From positions 137,011,036 through 137,075,035 of the forward strand of contig NC_092861.1 of NCBI RefSeq assembly GCF_032062135.1: DNA of 64,000 bases, in the 5' to 3' direction. Every line of letters begins with the position of its first letter. Within the stretch, counting starts at the first letter, position 1. The notes beneath the pieces were generated by a model. That model worked only from the letters and a program-made list of their open reading frames with translations. It did no database searches and had not been told where the DNA came from. This stretch comes from Pyxicephalus adspersus. Its lineage: Eukaryota > Chordata > Amphibia > Anura > Pyxicephalidae. Below are positions 24,822 through 38,270 of this stretch, piece by piece. The translations under genes were made by a program, and so were the position numbers.

Positions 24822-27735
24822 AAAGAGAGATGAAACAACTTTCACATTGTGAAGGTTGAGCACCATTCTTTGCATAATTCCCCTATAAGCTCACGCTGTG
24901 TAATGACGACAACTTACCCCCAAGGCGTGTCTTCAAGACAACTGGAGACAAAAGAAAAAAGCTTTAAGGCCACTGTGTTTTTAAACCTTGAAGAGGAACA
25001 GACGCTAGTGGCAGAGGAAGACAAAAAAGACAGCATTGGAACATGGGTCAGTACTTGGGCTGGTCGAGTGAGGTGTTAAAGTTAGAGCTGAATTATGAGA
25101 ATGCATTATTTTTTTGCAATATGATCCAAACAGACTACCTGTGGGTAATAGAAATGGTACATATCCACTTCAAAGAACCTCCATAAGGTCTACAATGTAC
25201 TGCACAGCTCCTGCTTCAAATGTTGCCAAATAGCAATATGAATCTAAAACTGCACCTACTATGAAATTTACTAGAAGGTAATTTGGGGTTCACGTTTTTC
25301 ACTTAATTCAAATCTCTTGCAATTTCAAAAAAAGAATATGAACCCAGGTGCCAGCATAAAAGGCAGGAGAAAAGACACAGGCTGTGCCAGTTTGGAACAT
25401 TCATGTCCTGCCAAGTCTTGGCTTACACAATTTCACAGGGAGCAAACAGAGCGGGGAGTCGAGATATCATGGGATATATTCATGTTTTATTACAGCACTG
25501 AACTAAAACTACCATTTCCCATCTTACATATGGTAACATGAAGTCCAGGGTGGATTTGTGGGCACCCAGAACAGGTATTCAGTAACCCTGCCTTGCCCAC
25601 AATTGCAAATTGTGGTATCCTAACCAGACCTCAAAGTAATAGCAGCCTAGTGTGAACAAAAACAAACGGCAGAGCTCAATGAAAGAGTGATTGATTGTTA
25701 AAGCCCAGCTACATGCAAACAAATAATCTGAGGATCACCAAATCATCCAAACTTTCCATTTTATTACTTGCTGTATTTCAGGCCACCAGACTGTTTAGGA
25801 CCTGCAATACCCCCAAAGGGTCTGATCTAGGTTGTAGCAGCTGGTGGGAGATCTCACCGTTCTTACAATTCTGAAAAACGGTGCTTACTGCTAAACTACA
25901 ACTTCCATGAGCCTCCAACCATTTGCAAGTCCATGGAAAGGAAGTGACTGATCCAGTAACTGTCCTGATCATAAAAGAAAGAAGGGGCTATGTATTTGAA
26001 GACAGCATTATGTGAAATGAACCCATGATGCTGCCATCACCATGCAAGAGCACTCTGGACAACGGGGAGAGTGTCCCTGGGTGATTTTCACAGGCTGGAA
26101 GGCAGCAGGTGACTATAAGCCCCGGTGAAACTTGGAGAATACTATAAGCAACCTTGAGTATGTGGTCAGTGGTTAAGTATATTGAGTCAGTGGTTGCTGC
26201 ATTGCCATAGGAAGTGCTAACCATGCAGAGGACTGGAGACACCAAAACTAAGCTGATAAACTGTATAATTAGGTAATGGCTGAGTCACTTATGCCTGTAC
26301 AGTGTGAAAAATAAACTTGAATAATTCAGAATTGGCTAAACAGAATTACAAATACTTTGCCATGTAAAAGAGTAATTATTAATATATTTCACCTGTGCCT
26401 TATGCCTGTGGCATCACTTTGAGAAGCTATTGAGTACTTTTCCACACAAGAGGTGTGTTTGTTTATTAAGCAAAATTTAGAATTCATCAAAAACCTACAG
26501 ACTTTAGACTTAGGTTCAGAAAAAAATAGAATTTAAGGTATTCTTTTGAATTCAATTTCAATATTGTGCCTGGTCAGATTGATCTGTGCACGGTACAGTT
26601 TGATACCTAGGCCTAGTACACTTCTCGGATGCTATGAGCAGAGCTGGCTCTTGAAATACTAAAGATAAACCGCAACTCTTATGGGATTTGTTTGATGTTT
26701 CTCAGCAGTGATATTATTGCACTATTTACTTTTCTCACAAAACATTCCTTGGCAGGCAAGCAATATGGTTTTAAAGCAATCATCTCCCTTCCCCAGAGAA
26801 TACAGCAAAAAACATTGGGTTACATAATCCAAGGATGGAAATGTGCCTGATTGTTGTAGGTCTACCTCTCGACCCATCAACCCATCTAACTTATGTTTTC
26901 ATCTCTTAATGGTCCACTTTTCTCCTTTTTAATACAAACAAATTGTATGGGATCATCTTAAAAAGCAATGCCATTAGCACGCAAAAACATTTCCGTACTA
27001 AACAAATAATACTTTAATTTCATCACCAGTATTTTCATAAAACTTGAAATAAACTTTTAATGTGAAATTAATATTTTGGGGGAAAAAAGTTATTGGGATT
27101 AAAAAAAGAATTAATCAAACCATTTATTTGTAATACTGTATATACTACATAATGCTGTTTTAGAGTATTTTATTGAACATTATGGTTGCACTTTATTCAG
27201 CAGCCAGTTAACACTTTCTAAAATTGCTACAACATTTTAATTTTTGGTTCCATAAAACTATGGCAGGATATTTATGGGTTCTTCCTATGTCAGAATTCTT
27301 AAAGGGATGCAAGGGTACATCCTCTTGGAAAAAGCCATGGTGACATTAAAAATTCTGATATCTATAGCCGTTCTTGGCCAGTAACTAAGTATTAAAATCA
27401 TGACATTAAGGCAAATAGAATCAACAGCAGATTTAAGCAACGGTGACCTACATATTCCTTCACGACAGATTTACTTTATACACAACTTCAGATTAGTAAT
27501 ACAACGCATTTAACAAAAGTATATGTGTATTTTCCATTTTTCCTTTTTTCTAAAGTGGTCACTCACTAGGTGGTAATTTCCCAAGGCACAATCCACAGGT
27601 AAAAAGGTAGCCCTGAGCAAGAGAAAAGCCAAGAGAAACTGTTATTCGCCCCGCTCGGCACGTTGGTGTCACTTTTGACTCTGCCCTCTCATTTACCCCA
27701 CATATTCAGAACATTTCCAGGTCCTGTCACTTTCA
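24822..27735. other. Intron, no recognised content
   Basis: A motif aaactacaacttccatgag near 25893 recalls the end of a common vertebrate DNA transposon, but no partner end was found. Otherwise nothing supported. Confidence 0.5.
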
Positions 27736-27739
27736 CCGC

Positions 27740-27800
27740 TGCGTAATATGTTGGCGCTATATAAATACTGTTTAATAATAATAATAAATAATAAAATGAA
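27740..27800 (+). mobile_element. LINE 3' tail (L2/CR1-like)
   Basis: ctgcgtaatatgttggcgct, then atataaatactg and a taa-rich tail: the terminal 60 bp only. Confidence 0.8.
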
Positions 27801-28805
27801 TAATAATAAAAGCCTACCATGAAAGAAATATGCAGGGTCTGTCACCACCATTCTTCTGAATATTCTAGCTGTCCGGCTGCTATATTGTCCCTCTGAAAGG
27901 ACTGATATCAGGGATAGCCAGGAAACCGGAATCTTTAGAAAGATGGCCCTGCATTTTCTTCAATGGATAGAGTAGGGAAGGGTATAAATCCTAACAATTT
28001 ATTTTTTGCTGTTTTCCTATCAGCCAGCTGTTAATGGAAATGGTGCCCTCATGGATCATGTATCCTCAACTCCTATTCTTTGAGATTTCTGAGTGGGTAA
28101 GCTTTGCTCCTTACTTACTCTTCTTCAAATACTTAATACAGAATCATAAATATATCATAAAGATTTAGTTTAGAAGACAAAAATACTATTGAAAGAATAT
28201 CACACAATGTATGCCTAGTACAGGGAAGCAGAATGACTAAATACAGTCCCCAGGCAGCAGTAATATTCATCTCCGTGGAACCTAGAAAAATGATAAAGCC
28301 TATTCCACCCAGAAATAAGATATTACAGATGAATCATTGGCTCCTTTTACGTCTCAGGAGGCCAGACCGCCGATTTACGAGGTGTGTGTAATAGCAATGG
28401 GGTCTTGCCCTCTCTGTGGGACTGTGAAAGACGCAGTAAAACTAGCCAGTAGAAAATATCTAAATCTATAAATTGTGTGTGTATAGTGTGTGAATAGTGG
28501 TTTGGACACATGTAAAGATAAGAATCAAGAAACAAAGAGCAAAAAAATATTGCAAAAAAATGTTGTACATATTTTTTTTTATGCAGCAGGTGCAGATTTC
28601 TTGTTATGTGCTCGTATCTCTATTTACAGTTTGTTAAAAAAAAATCTGTTTATAAACTGCAACAGCTCAAGCTGCAATTCACACCAACGGAATGAGATGT
28701 CACCAGTAATAGAAGAAGGAGAAGTTAAACTTTCTATGTGCACATGATATGAAGACATTCAATGAATATATGTATGACGCACATTGTGCTCTGACCTACA
28801 GATTT

Positions 28806-29001
28806 GGCCTGATTTATTAAAGCTCTCCAAGACTGGATAACATAGACTATAACAGGAGAATCTGGATAGCAATCCAGGATTGGTAATAATAGTTAATGTT
28901 AATATTAATCCTAAACCAGATCTATTAAAGGATTGCTTGATCACCCAGGTTCTCCCATCATAGCCTTCTCCAGTCTTGAGGAGCTTTAATGATTCAAGCC
29001 C
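28806..29001. mobile_element. Palindromic foldback MITE, copy 4
   Basis: ggcctgatttattaaagctc at the left and gagctttaatgattcaagcc at the right. The most decayed copy in the centre. Confidence 0.8.
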
Positions 29002-31249
29002 ATTGTTTTCTGCAGTAAATGAATACATACTAATATGCTAAATATTAAACAATAGCATGGCAGTAGAAATTGTACTCCATACACAGATGTGTAAGGCATA
29101 GAGCTGAATACTTATTCCAGGAGGAGCTTTATATATGTAAACAAGAGAAAAGGCAAGAATTAAAATATTTGGGCTGACAAGAGATGTAGCCTTGATAATC
29201 TTGACTGCAAACAAAGCACATAAATAAGCAGAATATACCACAGAGCTGCATAATAAAAAGGAAAAAAACAGTATTTGAAATGTACTTTAACATGTAAGTT
29301 CACTAAAATGTTATATTTTACTGAAGATTCCCTGGTTGGGTCATTCAAGGCTTAGGCAGTGGTATTTTTACATTTACGTTCCAAGCTCCAACCGTTATAA
29401 ATATAAAGAGCTATCAATTTCCCTGCTCAAAAATTTATTTTGAATTTGAATACAACAAAAGGCCCAGGTACCTTGCACATTTGTATACTAAGTGGCAAGT
29501 TGCTTCCAGACACTATGCAATGCATGCAGGAGTAGCAAACCGCATCAGAGATCAATGGTTCTTTCTACATTGGAGGAAAGGCAACTACGCAGACAGCGAC
29601 AACACGTTGGTTCCAGGAACCTCCCTATATCTACTGCAACCACAAGCAAATGCAACTTCAAAGTGGTTCCCAACTGCTTTAATTTCGTCAAATGGGATTG
29701 GTTGGGAGAATGGTTGAGCTTGCGGTATAATGCTGTGGTCAACTGGCCCCAGACTGTATTTCCATTCTGATGGCTCCAACATATTTTTTTCAATTTTCTC
29801 ATTATCAGTTCCAGAGACAGTATTTTAATAGGACAGTAAAGGAAACACCACCATACTTATAAATATGGTTCCTCTATTGTTTTCTCTTATAACCTAGCTA
29901 CCTTCTGGTTCCTATATTTCAGTGCCCAAGGCAGTTTGCAAAGCTAACACTACACAATATTTTAAAATGACATCTTTTTTAAAGTAACTATATAAAATGT
30001 TTTTTTTTTAAATATATTCTAATTTCTTTAAAATATATAATAATATTTTAATATATTCTTGTCTGTATTTCTGCTTCAAACATACTCCTTCTGATATTGG
30101 TACAAAAATGTTGCCATGTCACACTGATGCATCATGAATAAGGCTATAGGTGAACTCTTCTTATATATTCACAATAAGTATTTGTTTGAACTCACATGAT
30201 CCGCTGCTGGAATCTAATTGGTCACTACCCCCCCCCCAGCTATGAAAAAAAGGGAAAGTTGTGAACAACCTTTGTGTGCTCTGTCAACATGAATATTAGA
30301 AATGTTTCATGAATATTTCATACGGTAAGGCAAGGAACACTTTGACAATAACAAGGCAAGGTAATCTCAGGGATTCATTACAGGAACATGAACACAGGAC
30401 ACTGCAGAGAGAAAAATGTTTTTACGGCTTCAAAGACATCACAACAAGGGCTCTTTGGCAACACAGAGAGAAGAGACGCTCAGGACAAAGGATGCAATTA
30501 GAGTGACATTAAGCTCGACAGCCCATGCAGCATCCTCACCTCCACTGATGAAGTGTAAATACACAGAAGTCTGTCTTAGGTTTAATGGCAGTTATTTATT
30601 ACTTGCTGGCTGAAGGTGGTAATGTGAATACGATGTAAATTGCATCATTTCCAGGTGAATAATGGGGTAAACTCTTGTGCCTACATCTAATTTATTTACA
30701 AGGTGTCAAATCATTTCAGCACAGAGGCGGCACTGTAGGAAGAAGCTGCAAGTAAGCTTGTAGATAAGGGAACTTCAAAATGTGGGTGAAGCAAAAAAAG
30801 TATTCATATTGTTTTATTCTTGATGACCATTTCTGGTATCCAGTAGCCGGGGAATGAATAAGGGATTAGAACTTAGCTGAATTAACATTCAGAGCAATTT
30901 GGGAAATTTCCTGTAGCCTACGCCTTCTCCAGGGCTCCCAAAATCGACAGAATGGCAGGGGTGCAGAACGCTGCAATGCTATGCTTTTGATGCACCACTC
31001 TTGCCCAGAGCCCCTATTTGTCCAAAACTGTCCCCGCTTCAAGGCCAAACCTAAATATTGCTGGGTTAAACTTCTTCACCAGCAAAGAAAGACTGCAGCA
31101 CATGGAAACAAATCCCAATAGACTTTACAGGCTATAAAAAGATATGGCAGCCTTAATTAGGTAAGGCAGGGCACTCAACTCAATTTAGCCTTTTTGTCCA
31201 GGCTGAATGGACAGTGACAGCCAAGGACCTATGGACATGGGAGCATCCT
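29002..31249. other. Intron; possible decayed repeat at 29480-29800
   Basis: 29480-29800 has overlapping open frames on both strands (78-92 codons) and a mixed composition unlike its AT-rich flanks, suggesting a transposon fragment. No relative occurs in the window. The rest is unremarkable. Confidence 0.35.
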
Positions 31250-31480
31250 TGAAATAACATTTATGTCATCAGGGTAGCCCTGCTATAATTACTATATCCA
31301 TAGCTCACAGTACATTATTGGGGTGGTAAATGGAAATAATGTCCCTTACATTACTGGCAATGGGAATAATGCCACCCTTACATATATTCAAAATAATGAA
31401 TGTTGTCACCTAAACGAACCAGAAAGTCCCACAAAACCCCTAGAAACCTCTGGAGGAACCCTGGTAAAGAAACATTGTTC
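31250..31480 (+). repeat. Dispersed repeat R, copy 4
   Basis: ataattactatatccatagc, tcacagtacattattg, gggaataatgccaccctta and acctctggaggaaccctgg in the family order. Confidence 0.7.
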
Positions 31481-32127
31481 TAAGTGTTTATCCTTTGCAT
31501 AGAGGTTTTATGATTTTTGGTATTGTAACTGCAATTTCTTGACTTTCACTCTTTTTCTCTTCACTATATTCCCATTGTATTAAATGGTCATTAATAATCT
31601 GGCCTTAAAAGAGCTTGCTGTGTCTCTAAATCAAGTTCCTCAAGGGGCTTTATAAACCAGAGATGATGCCAGGGGTTAGAAGGGGTTGTTCTTCCTCTTA
31701 CTTATTTAGCTGTTTTTTTCTGGTAAATAAGGTAAACAGTAAGTGACCGAAATACTGGCTTCATTGCATAAAAATAAATAACTTAATGGATGTGCTGAAA
31801 AACCCAAATGACCACACCACCTGCTGGGCCTCACACGCAAAATATAAAATATTCATAAGTAAAATTTCACATTCTCCTGATAAAAACTGGAAAAAAATTA
31901 TTACAGAATTTAAAACAGAACATATTCACACCATACTATGCACTCCTTTTTATCCAGAAAAAAACATTAATTATTCTGCTATTATTTAATATATTACTAC
32001 TATACTATCACAATAGCAGACATCCTACCTTTTGAAACCAGACTATTTATAATTTGGATTTGAGGTTAAAAAGGTGGGGTTAATTTACTATGAGAATATT
32101 AGATACACTGCCATGCCAATTGTTTGG

Positions 32128-32384
32128 AAACAGAAAAATAAAGAGAGGATAGAGAGTAGGCTTTTTAAGGCAGATAGTTTTAGTAGCATAAGAATATTTC
32201 TAAAAGAAATGTATTAATCAATATACAAGATAAGACAAAACCAAAACTGTGTTTTAGCTATGTAACTTTTGGTTTTGTCTTATCTTGTATATTGATTAAT
32301 ACATTTCTTTTAGAAATACTCTTATGTTACCGATACTATCTGCCTTAAAAGCCTACTCTCTATCCTTTCTTTATTTTTCTGTTT
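32128..32384. repeat. Long near-perfect inverted repeat (hairpin)
   Basis: Arms 32128-32246 and 32267-32384 are reverse complements over about 118 bp with only a handful of mismatches and one length difference. The 20-nt spacer is ctgtgttttagctatgtaac. The 60 bp beside the loop are identical in both arms. It is not related to the foldback MITE family in this window. If transcribed with PRKCE pre-mRNA it would fold into long dsRNA. Confidence 0.9.
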
Positions 32385-32389
32385 TAGAT

Positions 32390-35300
32390 TTGAAGTTAAT
32401 AACAAAGAATCACAAGAAATGGGTTTCTCTAGATCACAGTTCTGTAAGAGTTCATGACCAAACTGCATGCATATTTTATAAATTACTAAGCCGCTCAAAT
32501 AATGGCTGAAAGCTGATAATGTTCAAAGGAACACAAGCCAAGGCTCACAGACCAGCACAGTTCAAATAATGTGGAATAAAATACAAATGTAAAGGGGTAC
32601 AATATAAAGTTTTTTCTACCAATCTCAAACTTTTTAGATAGCCTATTTTGATGTCCGATGAAAAGTAATTTTATTCAAAAGTAATTACACATGAAAATGT
32701 TATCTATATGTTGGATTATGCCTACTGGGTTCCATCATCCAAAACCTTCTTTTCCCGATGACCCACATGCTGCTGCTAATGCTAATAAATTAAAATTTCA
32801 ATTACTGGTAATTGACTCTTGAACTCTGCTGGATATCAGTTCTAAGCATCCACAATACTTTTTATCTCCATTTTCCCTTCTGCAGGTTTGAGGTCAAGCC
32901 CCATGTTCATTCATATTTAGAATAAAATCCACTAAGTTTGCATGGTGAGGACATTCCCAAGTGGTTCCTGGTGGCTGGAATCTTGCTGGGCCTCCCCAAG
33001 TGCGGCACATAGTTTGAATTAATCAGGGTTAAAACATTTGACAGCAACATTTGACAGTACTGAACCATTTACTACCACCCCATTCATGTCCTATGGGCAG
33101 CTACAAGTATGTTTTGTGGCATCCCAACTGAAGGTGAAGTGAGTGAGTCACCCATATCTCTGAGATACAAGACAAAATTGGCCAAACAAAGTTACAAAAC
33201 AAATTAAACTTGACTTTGTGTTGTGGGTTACAGTACATTTGTCTTACCTTATAAAGAAACCAAATGCTGTACCTCTAATGGTTTTTGCTAAAGATCTTCT
33301 ATTCATCAATATATTAATGAATGTAGCCTATTTCAGGTATTAACTGTGATTTGTGATGAAGCACAGATGGCGTGTGTGTCTTATTAATGATTCAGAGTCA
33401 CATAATGAACAGTTCAGCGACACGTATCACGTGTAAAACATCACTCTCCTTGCAGAGTCATCTGTTATGTTCTGACCTGGGCTCTTTGATCTTCAAAGCA
33501 CTCTGCAGGCTACCATGGGCTTCCCTCTTTTCTAAACCTTCCCAATAGACAAGCGAGGAATGTTTAGCTGCAGGAAAGGGATGCATGGTACACATTGGTG
33601 TATTTCATATAGGGCAAGACTAAAAAGCTGGTAGAGGAGAGATGCTAATAGATGTTCCTTGACCATGTTGCACAAAGATGTTGCCCGTGGCATCTTGGAC
33701 CACATATTCAAGCACAGTAGTTCCTTAAACCTTTCTGCTTTCATAAATATATCTAATTCTATGGTTAAGTGGTGAGCTGTGCGAGTCCTAGATTGTTCCT
33801 GCAGAGGGTCCAGCTTTGGGTGTCTACATGGGTGATGGAGATATATCCATATTGGCTGTTCAGTTACAGGTTCCTCTCAAGATACAGAAAACTGGATTTG
33901 GTACACTAGAAGTGTTTATCTGCTTTGCAACAGCAATGTCTGAGTTTCTGGTATGTTGATGTACCTCTAAAGAGGAAAGGACTGCCTCAAGATCTCTATT
34001 TGTACATTACCACGTATGGTCCACAGTTGCAAAATCAGATAGTTATTGGGGACCACACATTACAAGAAATGCCTTTTCATGGCAGTGGATTTGCAAGTAT
34101 ATGGAACAAACCTAAGTTAATAATCCATACAGTGTTTGAAAGATTAGTTGTTGGCTTGCCTGGAAGTGTGCCAAGACCTTATTTAAATTGCATCGCGATT
34201 ATGATGTCACAGTAAATGAACTGGTAAATGGCAGCAAGCTGTAGATACCACTGGTCTACAACTAAGAACACATCTGAAGAAAATAAACATGCAGATAAGA
34301 AAGAACATGTTCCGTAAATGACAATTTACACACTTTTTTTGTGTAGTGTACCTTTAACTCGTACTGGTGAGAGAAGGGAAAGTAGAGCCTACAGAGCAAC
34401 AGACAGATGGGGCTTGTATCAGAGACGAGGAGAAGGGGGAAGTTATGCACACATCACTAGATCTGGTTTTCTTTCAAGAACACATGCCAGAATCCTGCTC
34501 AAGAACCGCACACGGCTAGAAATGATGCACATGATTGCATCATGTGTGGGATTTTTTTTTCTTATTCAGCTGCAGGGGCCAACAGCCAATCAAACAGCTC
34601 ACCTCAAACCGACAAGACCCACACAATGACTTTTAGGACATGCCATCTTTCCATCGTCTTTGCAATATGATCTGGGGGTGGCTGTCTGTATGCTAAACAT
34701 AAACCAGCTCCTGTGAAAAAGAGCAGCCTATAACGAGGAACCACAGTGTGGCTTGCCGCATACCTCAATGATATCTGAGGATGTGCATAATTTGATTATT
34801 GTCAAACATGAAAATAGGCTACTTTCACCCGGCATGGTCAGCCTGTCCATCTCACAGTCAACTTTATAAGCAAGTTAAGAAGCAAAATTACTACTAAAAA
34901 GGAAAATCATATGGCTAAATCTCCATACATTTTCAATATTTTGTTTACAGACAACAGAAAAAAAATGATTATAATTGAATAAAGCACCATTGTCTTCCAT
35001 GAGCCACCGACCACCGGTTGGCGACCACTGTTGTAGACCATAGGTTATTAAGGGTTATTACTGTTTTTTTCCTGTGAGAAATACAACAAATATTTGTAGA
35101 TTATGGCCCTGGAGGACTGGCATTAGCAGGGCTGCCATTATGGGGGAACAAGGGTACTTCTGAGCTTGGCCCTGATCAAAAGAACTTGACTTTTGCAATG
35201 CTGGAACTATTAGACATAAGAGAGGAAGGGGCCAGAAACTTAAGCAATCTTAGTTGTTGGACACCTTCAACCTAAACAATGGCTTTCTAAAGGTCCCAAC

Positions 35301-36661
35301 ATGGCTGACAGTGAATTATTTTTGGCATGACCAAGACCCAGATTTCTCATTTTGCTCAGTGTGCAACTACCATGCTAAGTCCCTGTGAATAGATCTTTCT
35401 TTCGTATTCATATCCAAGCCAGTAGTCAGGCCAATCTTTGGCTGACCAGGTCTAAATAAAACTGTATCTGTTCAAACATGGAACGTGTAGGGCCATCTGT
35501 AGCGCCTAAGTGATTTGTATATACATATTTTGTTTGCTCGTGTATTATTACAAAAGTAATGAAGATTTCCAGTTGAAGCAAACATACAGTAAATAGTGTG
35601 AGGCTGGTTTATTGGAGACCTTGTCAGTCTGTTTACTTCTTGCTTTGTTGGGATTAGAGCTCAGAGAAGTGCAATGTAAATTTCCCAGAGAAGGGAGCCA
35701 TGAAGACACAGTTTATACAATCCAGGTTATACAGTGATAACCTTTATGACATTGTGACCCCAATGTTAGGTCATCAACTCAGCTGTTTAACAATTGTTTT
35801 TGTAGTTAGCAGAGGCACATGTTCTAGGCTGTCACGGAACACATATGTTTTTATTGCTAGCAGCACAATCAAAAAAAAAGCAAAAAAAAAAAAAACCTAC
35901 TAAGCTAGGCAAACACACGGCTAATGGGCAAGGAAGCCTATTAGTGCATTCGTGGAATCTGGCCAGGTTGCACTAGCTTTCAGATCACCTGTCATTGGGG
36001 ACTGAGCATGAAGAAGCCTTCAAATCAAACTTTTTATTACCTATTTGAATTTGGATAGACAAAGGATGGAGTGGAACTCCTGGGTTGTAATGTCACCTTG
36101 TTTGTCATGATGATTACTGTCACCAGACCAGACCAAGAAAACCTCAATGTCTGGTGACTTTTTTTATGATTTTAACCACTTTCCTGTGGTGTCTTGTGGA
36201 CGGAGACAGAAGAGAAATTACTACAAAGAAGCAAAGAAAAACTAAAAGGAGTTTTAATTATCTTCTAGGCTATCCAAGATTTAAAAAAATCAATTGATCA
36301 TTTGATGCAGCTTAAGTAATCAAACTGAATAATAATTGATCCATTGGATCGAGATAATGAACTTTCAAAAGATTTTGCCACTGGCAAGTTGATCAGATCA
36401 ATATTAATATCAATCTTTCCAATGAATATTGGCATGTGTCAACCAACTGTTTATAATACATTTTCATTAACTGATAGTTTTTATAGATCTTTGCTGATTG
36501 ATATTATTTTAAATCAATGCTATATTTGTCATATCATTTGTGCACTTTAAACCAATGTTGAATCGTTTGTTGGTGATCACTTGTACCTAGTTCAATCACA
36601 AATCAAAAGAAGTATGGCCACTGTTCAATATACTTTCACAATGATAAATTTATATATTATA
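32390..36661. other. Intron; one probable hAT end at about 34995-35031
   Basis: ccaccggttggcgaccactg near 35012-35031 looks like the right end of a hAT element; the left end was not found. A plus-strand frame at 33925-34215 (96 codons) has no recognisable domain. Poly-A rich segment at 35868-35895. Confidence 0.35.
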
Positions 36662-36815
36662 CAGTGATCTCTCCAGCCCTTTTTAGCTGGGTGCACCACC
36701 TGGCACTTTTCAGTAACCACTGTTTTTTGGGTGATTACTGAATATTTGAATCACAATACAGGGGCTGCCACCCGTATACCTTATCTTCCCACCCATTTTA
36801 AAATAATTTCTTTTA
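36662..36815 (+). mobile_element. Short TIR element T, copy 2
   Basis: Matches copies at 23274 and 52348 through agctgggtgcaccacctggc and atacaggggctgccaccc. The right end is lost in a poly-A rich stretch. Confidence 0.65.
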
Positions 36816-37199
36816 AAAAAAAGAAAAAGAGAAAACTGTTATATTCTATTCTAATAATCTACTCAAAGCGCAAGTGAAACATTATACAACAAAGATAAAC
36901 AATGATGCACACTTCAGTGACCGATTCTCAGTACAGTGCTGCAGCTTTTGTTAGCAATATAACAAATAAAATGAAAATAAAATGACAAGTTCTGTAAACC
37001 AGGATTATACAGAAACCAGAAGTGTGGAGTGAAGCTATTGTGTAAATAACTGAACAATACAAGGAGCTTATACCATACCAACTTCCTGTTTTTTTCATGC
37101 AATATGCATCTAACAACCAAATAAGCTCCTACACCAATACCACAAGAATGATCTGAACAAACACCCACAGCTGCACACACCAGACACCTCAGCATAGTG

Positions 37200-37335
37200 G
37201 AATACAAAATAAACAGATCAGCTATTATTTATTCATTTATATTTGTTTGTATAGTGGAAACAAATATGTAGCGATTTATAGCAGATAAAATTCCTAGATT
37301 AGTCCCTGGCCTGGAGGAGCTTCTACTTAAACATT
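37200..37335 (-). mobile_element. Possible LINE 3' end remnant, reverse
   Basis: tttgtatagtggaaacaaat followed by ggcctggaggagcttctact resembles a decayed form of the fragment at 15715. Weak. Confidence 0.3.
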
Positions 37336-37941
37336 CATACTGTACACACACAAATATACATTTACATATACTTGTGGTGTCGCACTTACAAGAAGGGTAA
37401 AACTAAGCAAATGTGAACTGTGAATTGTGAAATAGTATACATGACAGGTAAATGAAGCCTGGCTTCAAAAAAATGGATCTTCCAGTTTAAAAATATCAGA
37501 AAATGGTTTGATCCTCTGTCATTGCTGCTCCATCAAAAACATTTCCCTTATTTCAATACTTGTGTTCTGGCTGGACTCCTGACCCTCAATAATAAAATGT
37601 AGCCACTGAATTTCTCCATATTTAGTTATGCTCAGCCTGCACTGAAGATACCATGGTGCTGTTACCATTTTCCTGGTCCAATTAACCAATTTCCTAACCA
37701 ATTTGAGAATCATGGGGGGTGGCAGTGAGTGGTTCAGTACTACTACTGGCACCCGTTGTCTATTGTGCAAGCAGTGAAGGTGGTCAAGCAGCTGGCAAGA
37801 TGTTAGCCACCAGGAGCTGCACAGGAATCCTTGTTCCAGCCACAGTCTGCACCTAGCCTTACTCTAGTGCTTGCAATCAAGCATAGAACACATTCTGTAT
37901 CCTTATTTCACTCATTTGTATAGCAAAGATGTCCCATAAGG

Positions 37942-38262
37942 CAGCGGTCCCCAACCTGTGATCCGCAAGAAAATTTTGGTGGTCCGCAGCTCTGGCCAGA
38001 CTGGTCAGGACCCCGCTTGGAGGGGCGCACCAGCCAGGGACCATGTCTCGCATATACATCACAGGCTCAGGGCGGTGGGCGGGTTATGACTCTCCCATCA
38101 CAAACTCAGACCTACGATGGGAGAGTGGGCGAGTTCTGGCATCATTACATCACTCTGGGGGAAGTTTCCTCCCCTTTGAGTGACACGTGGCTCCCCGCCA
38201 ATGTGCAGTACGGAATCCGTAAATTTAGTGGTCCGTGACGTCTAAAAGGTTGGGGAGTACGG
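37942..38262. mobile_element. Non-autonomous hAT element with target duplication
   Basis: Left end cagcggtccccaacctgtga; right end aaaggttggggagtacgg, its decayed reverse complement. Flanked by ccataagg (37934-37941) and tcataagg (38263-38270), an 8-bp duplication with one change. The first 15 bp are identical to the hAT at 45955. Confidence 0.85.
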
Positions 38263-38270
38263 TCATAAGG

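Noticed and set aside
29481..29802. Overlapping frames of 78-92 codons on both strands
   Set aside because: Mutual overlap in several frames points to a stop-poor repeat fragment, not coding sequence.
33925..34215. 96-codon plus-strand open frame
   Set aside because: No domain, no splice signals noticed, no repeat support either way.
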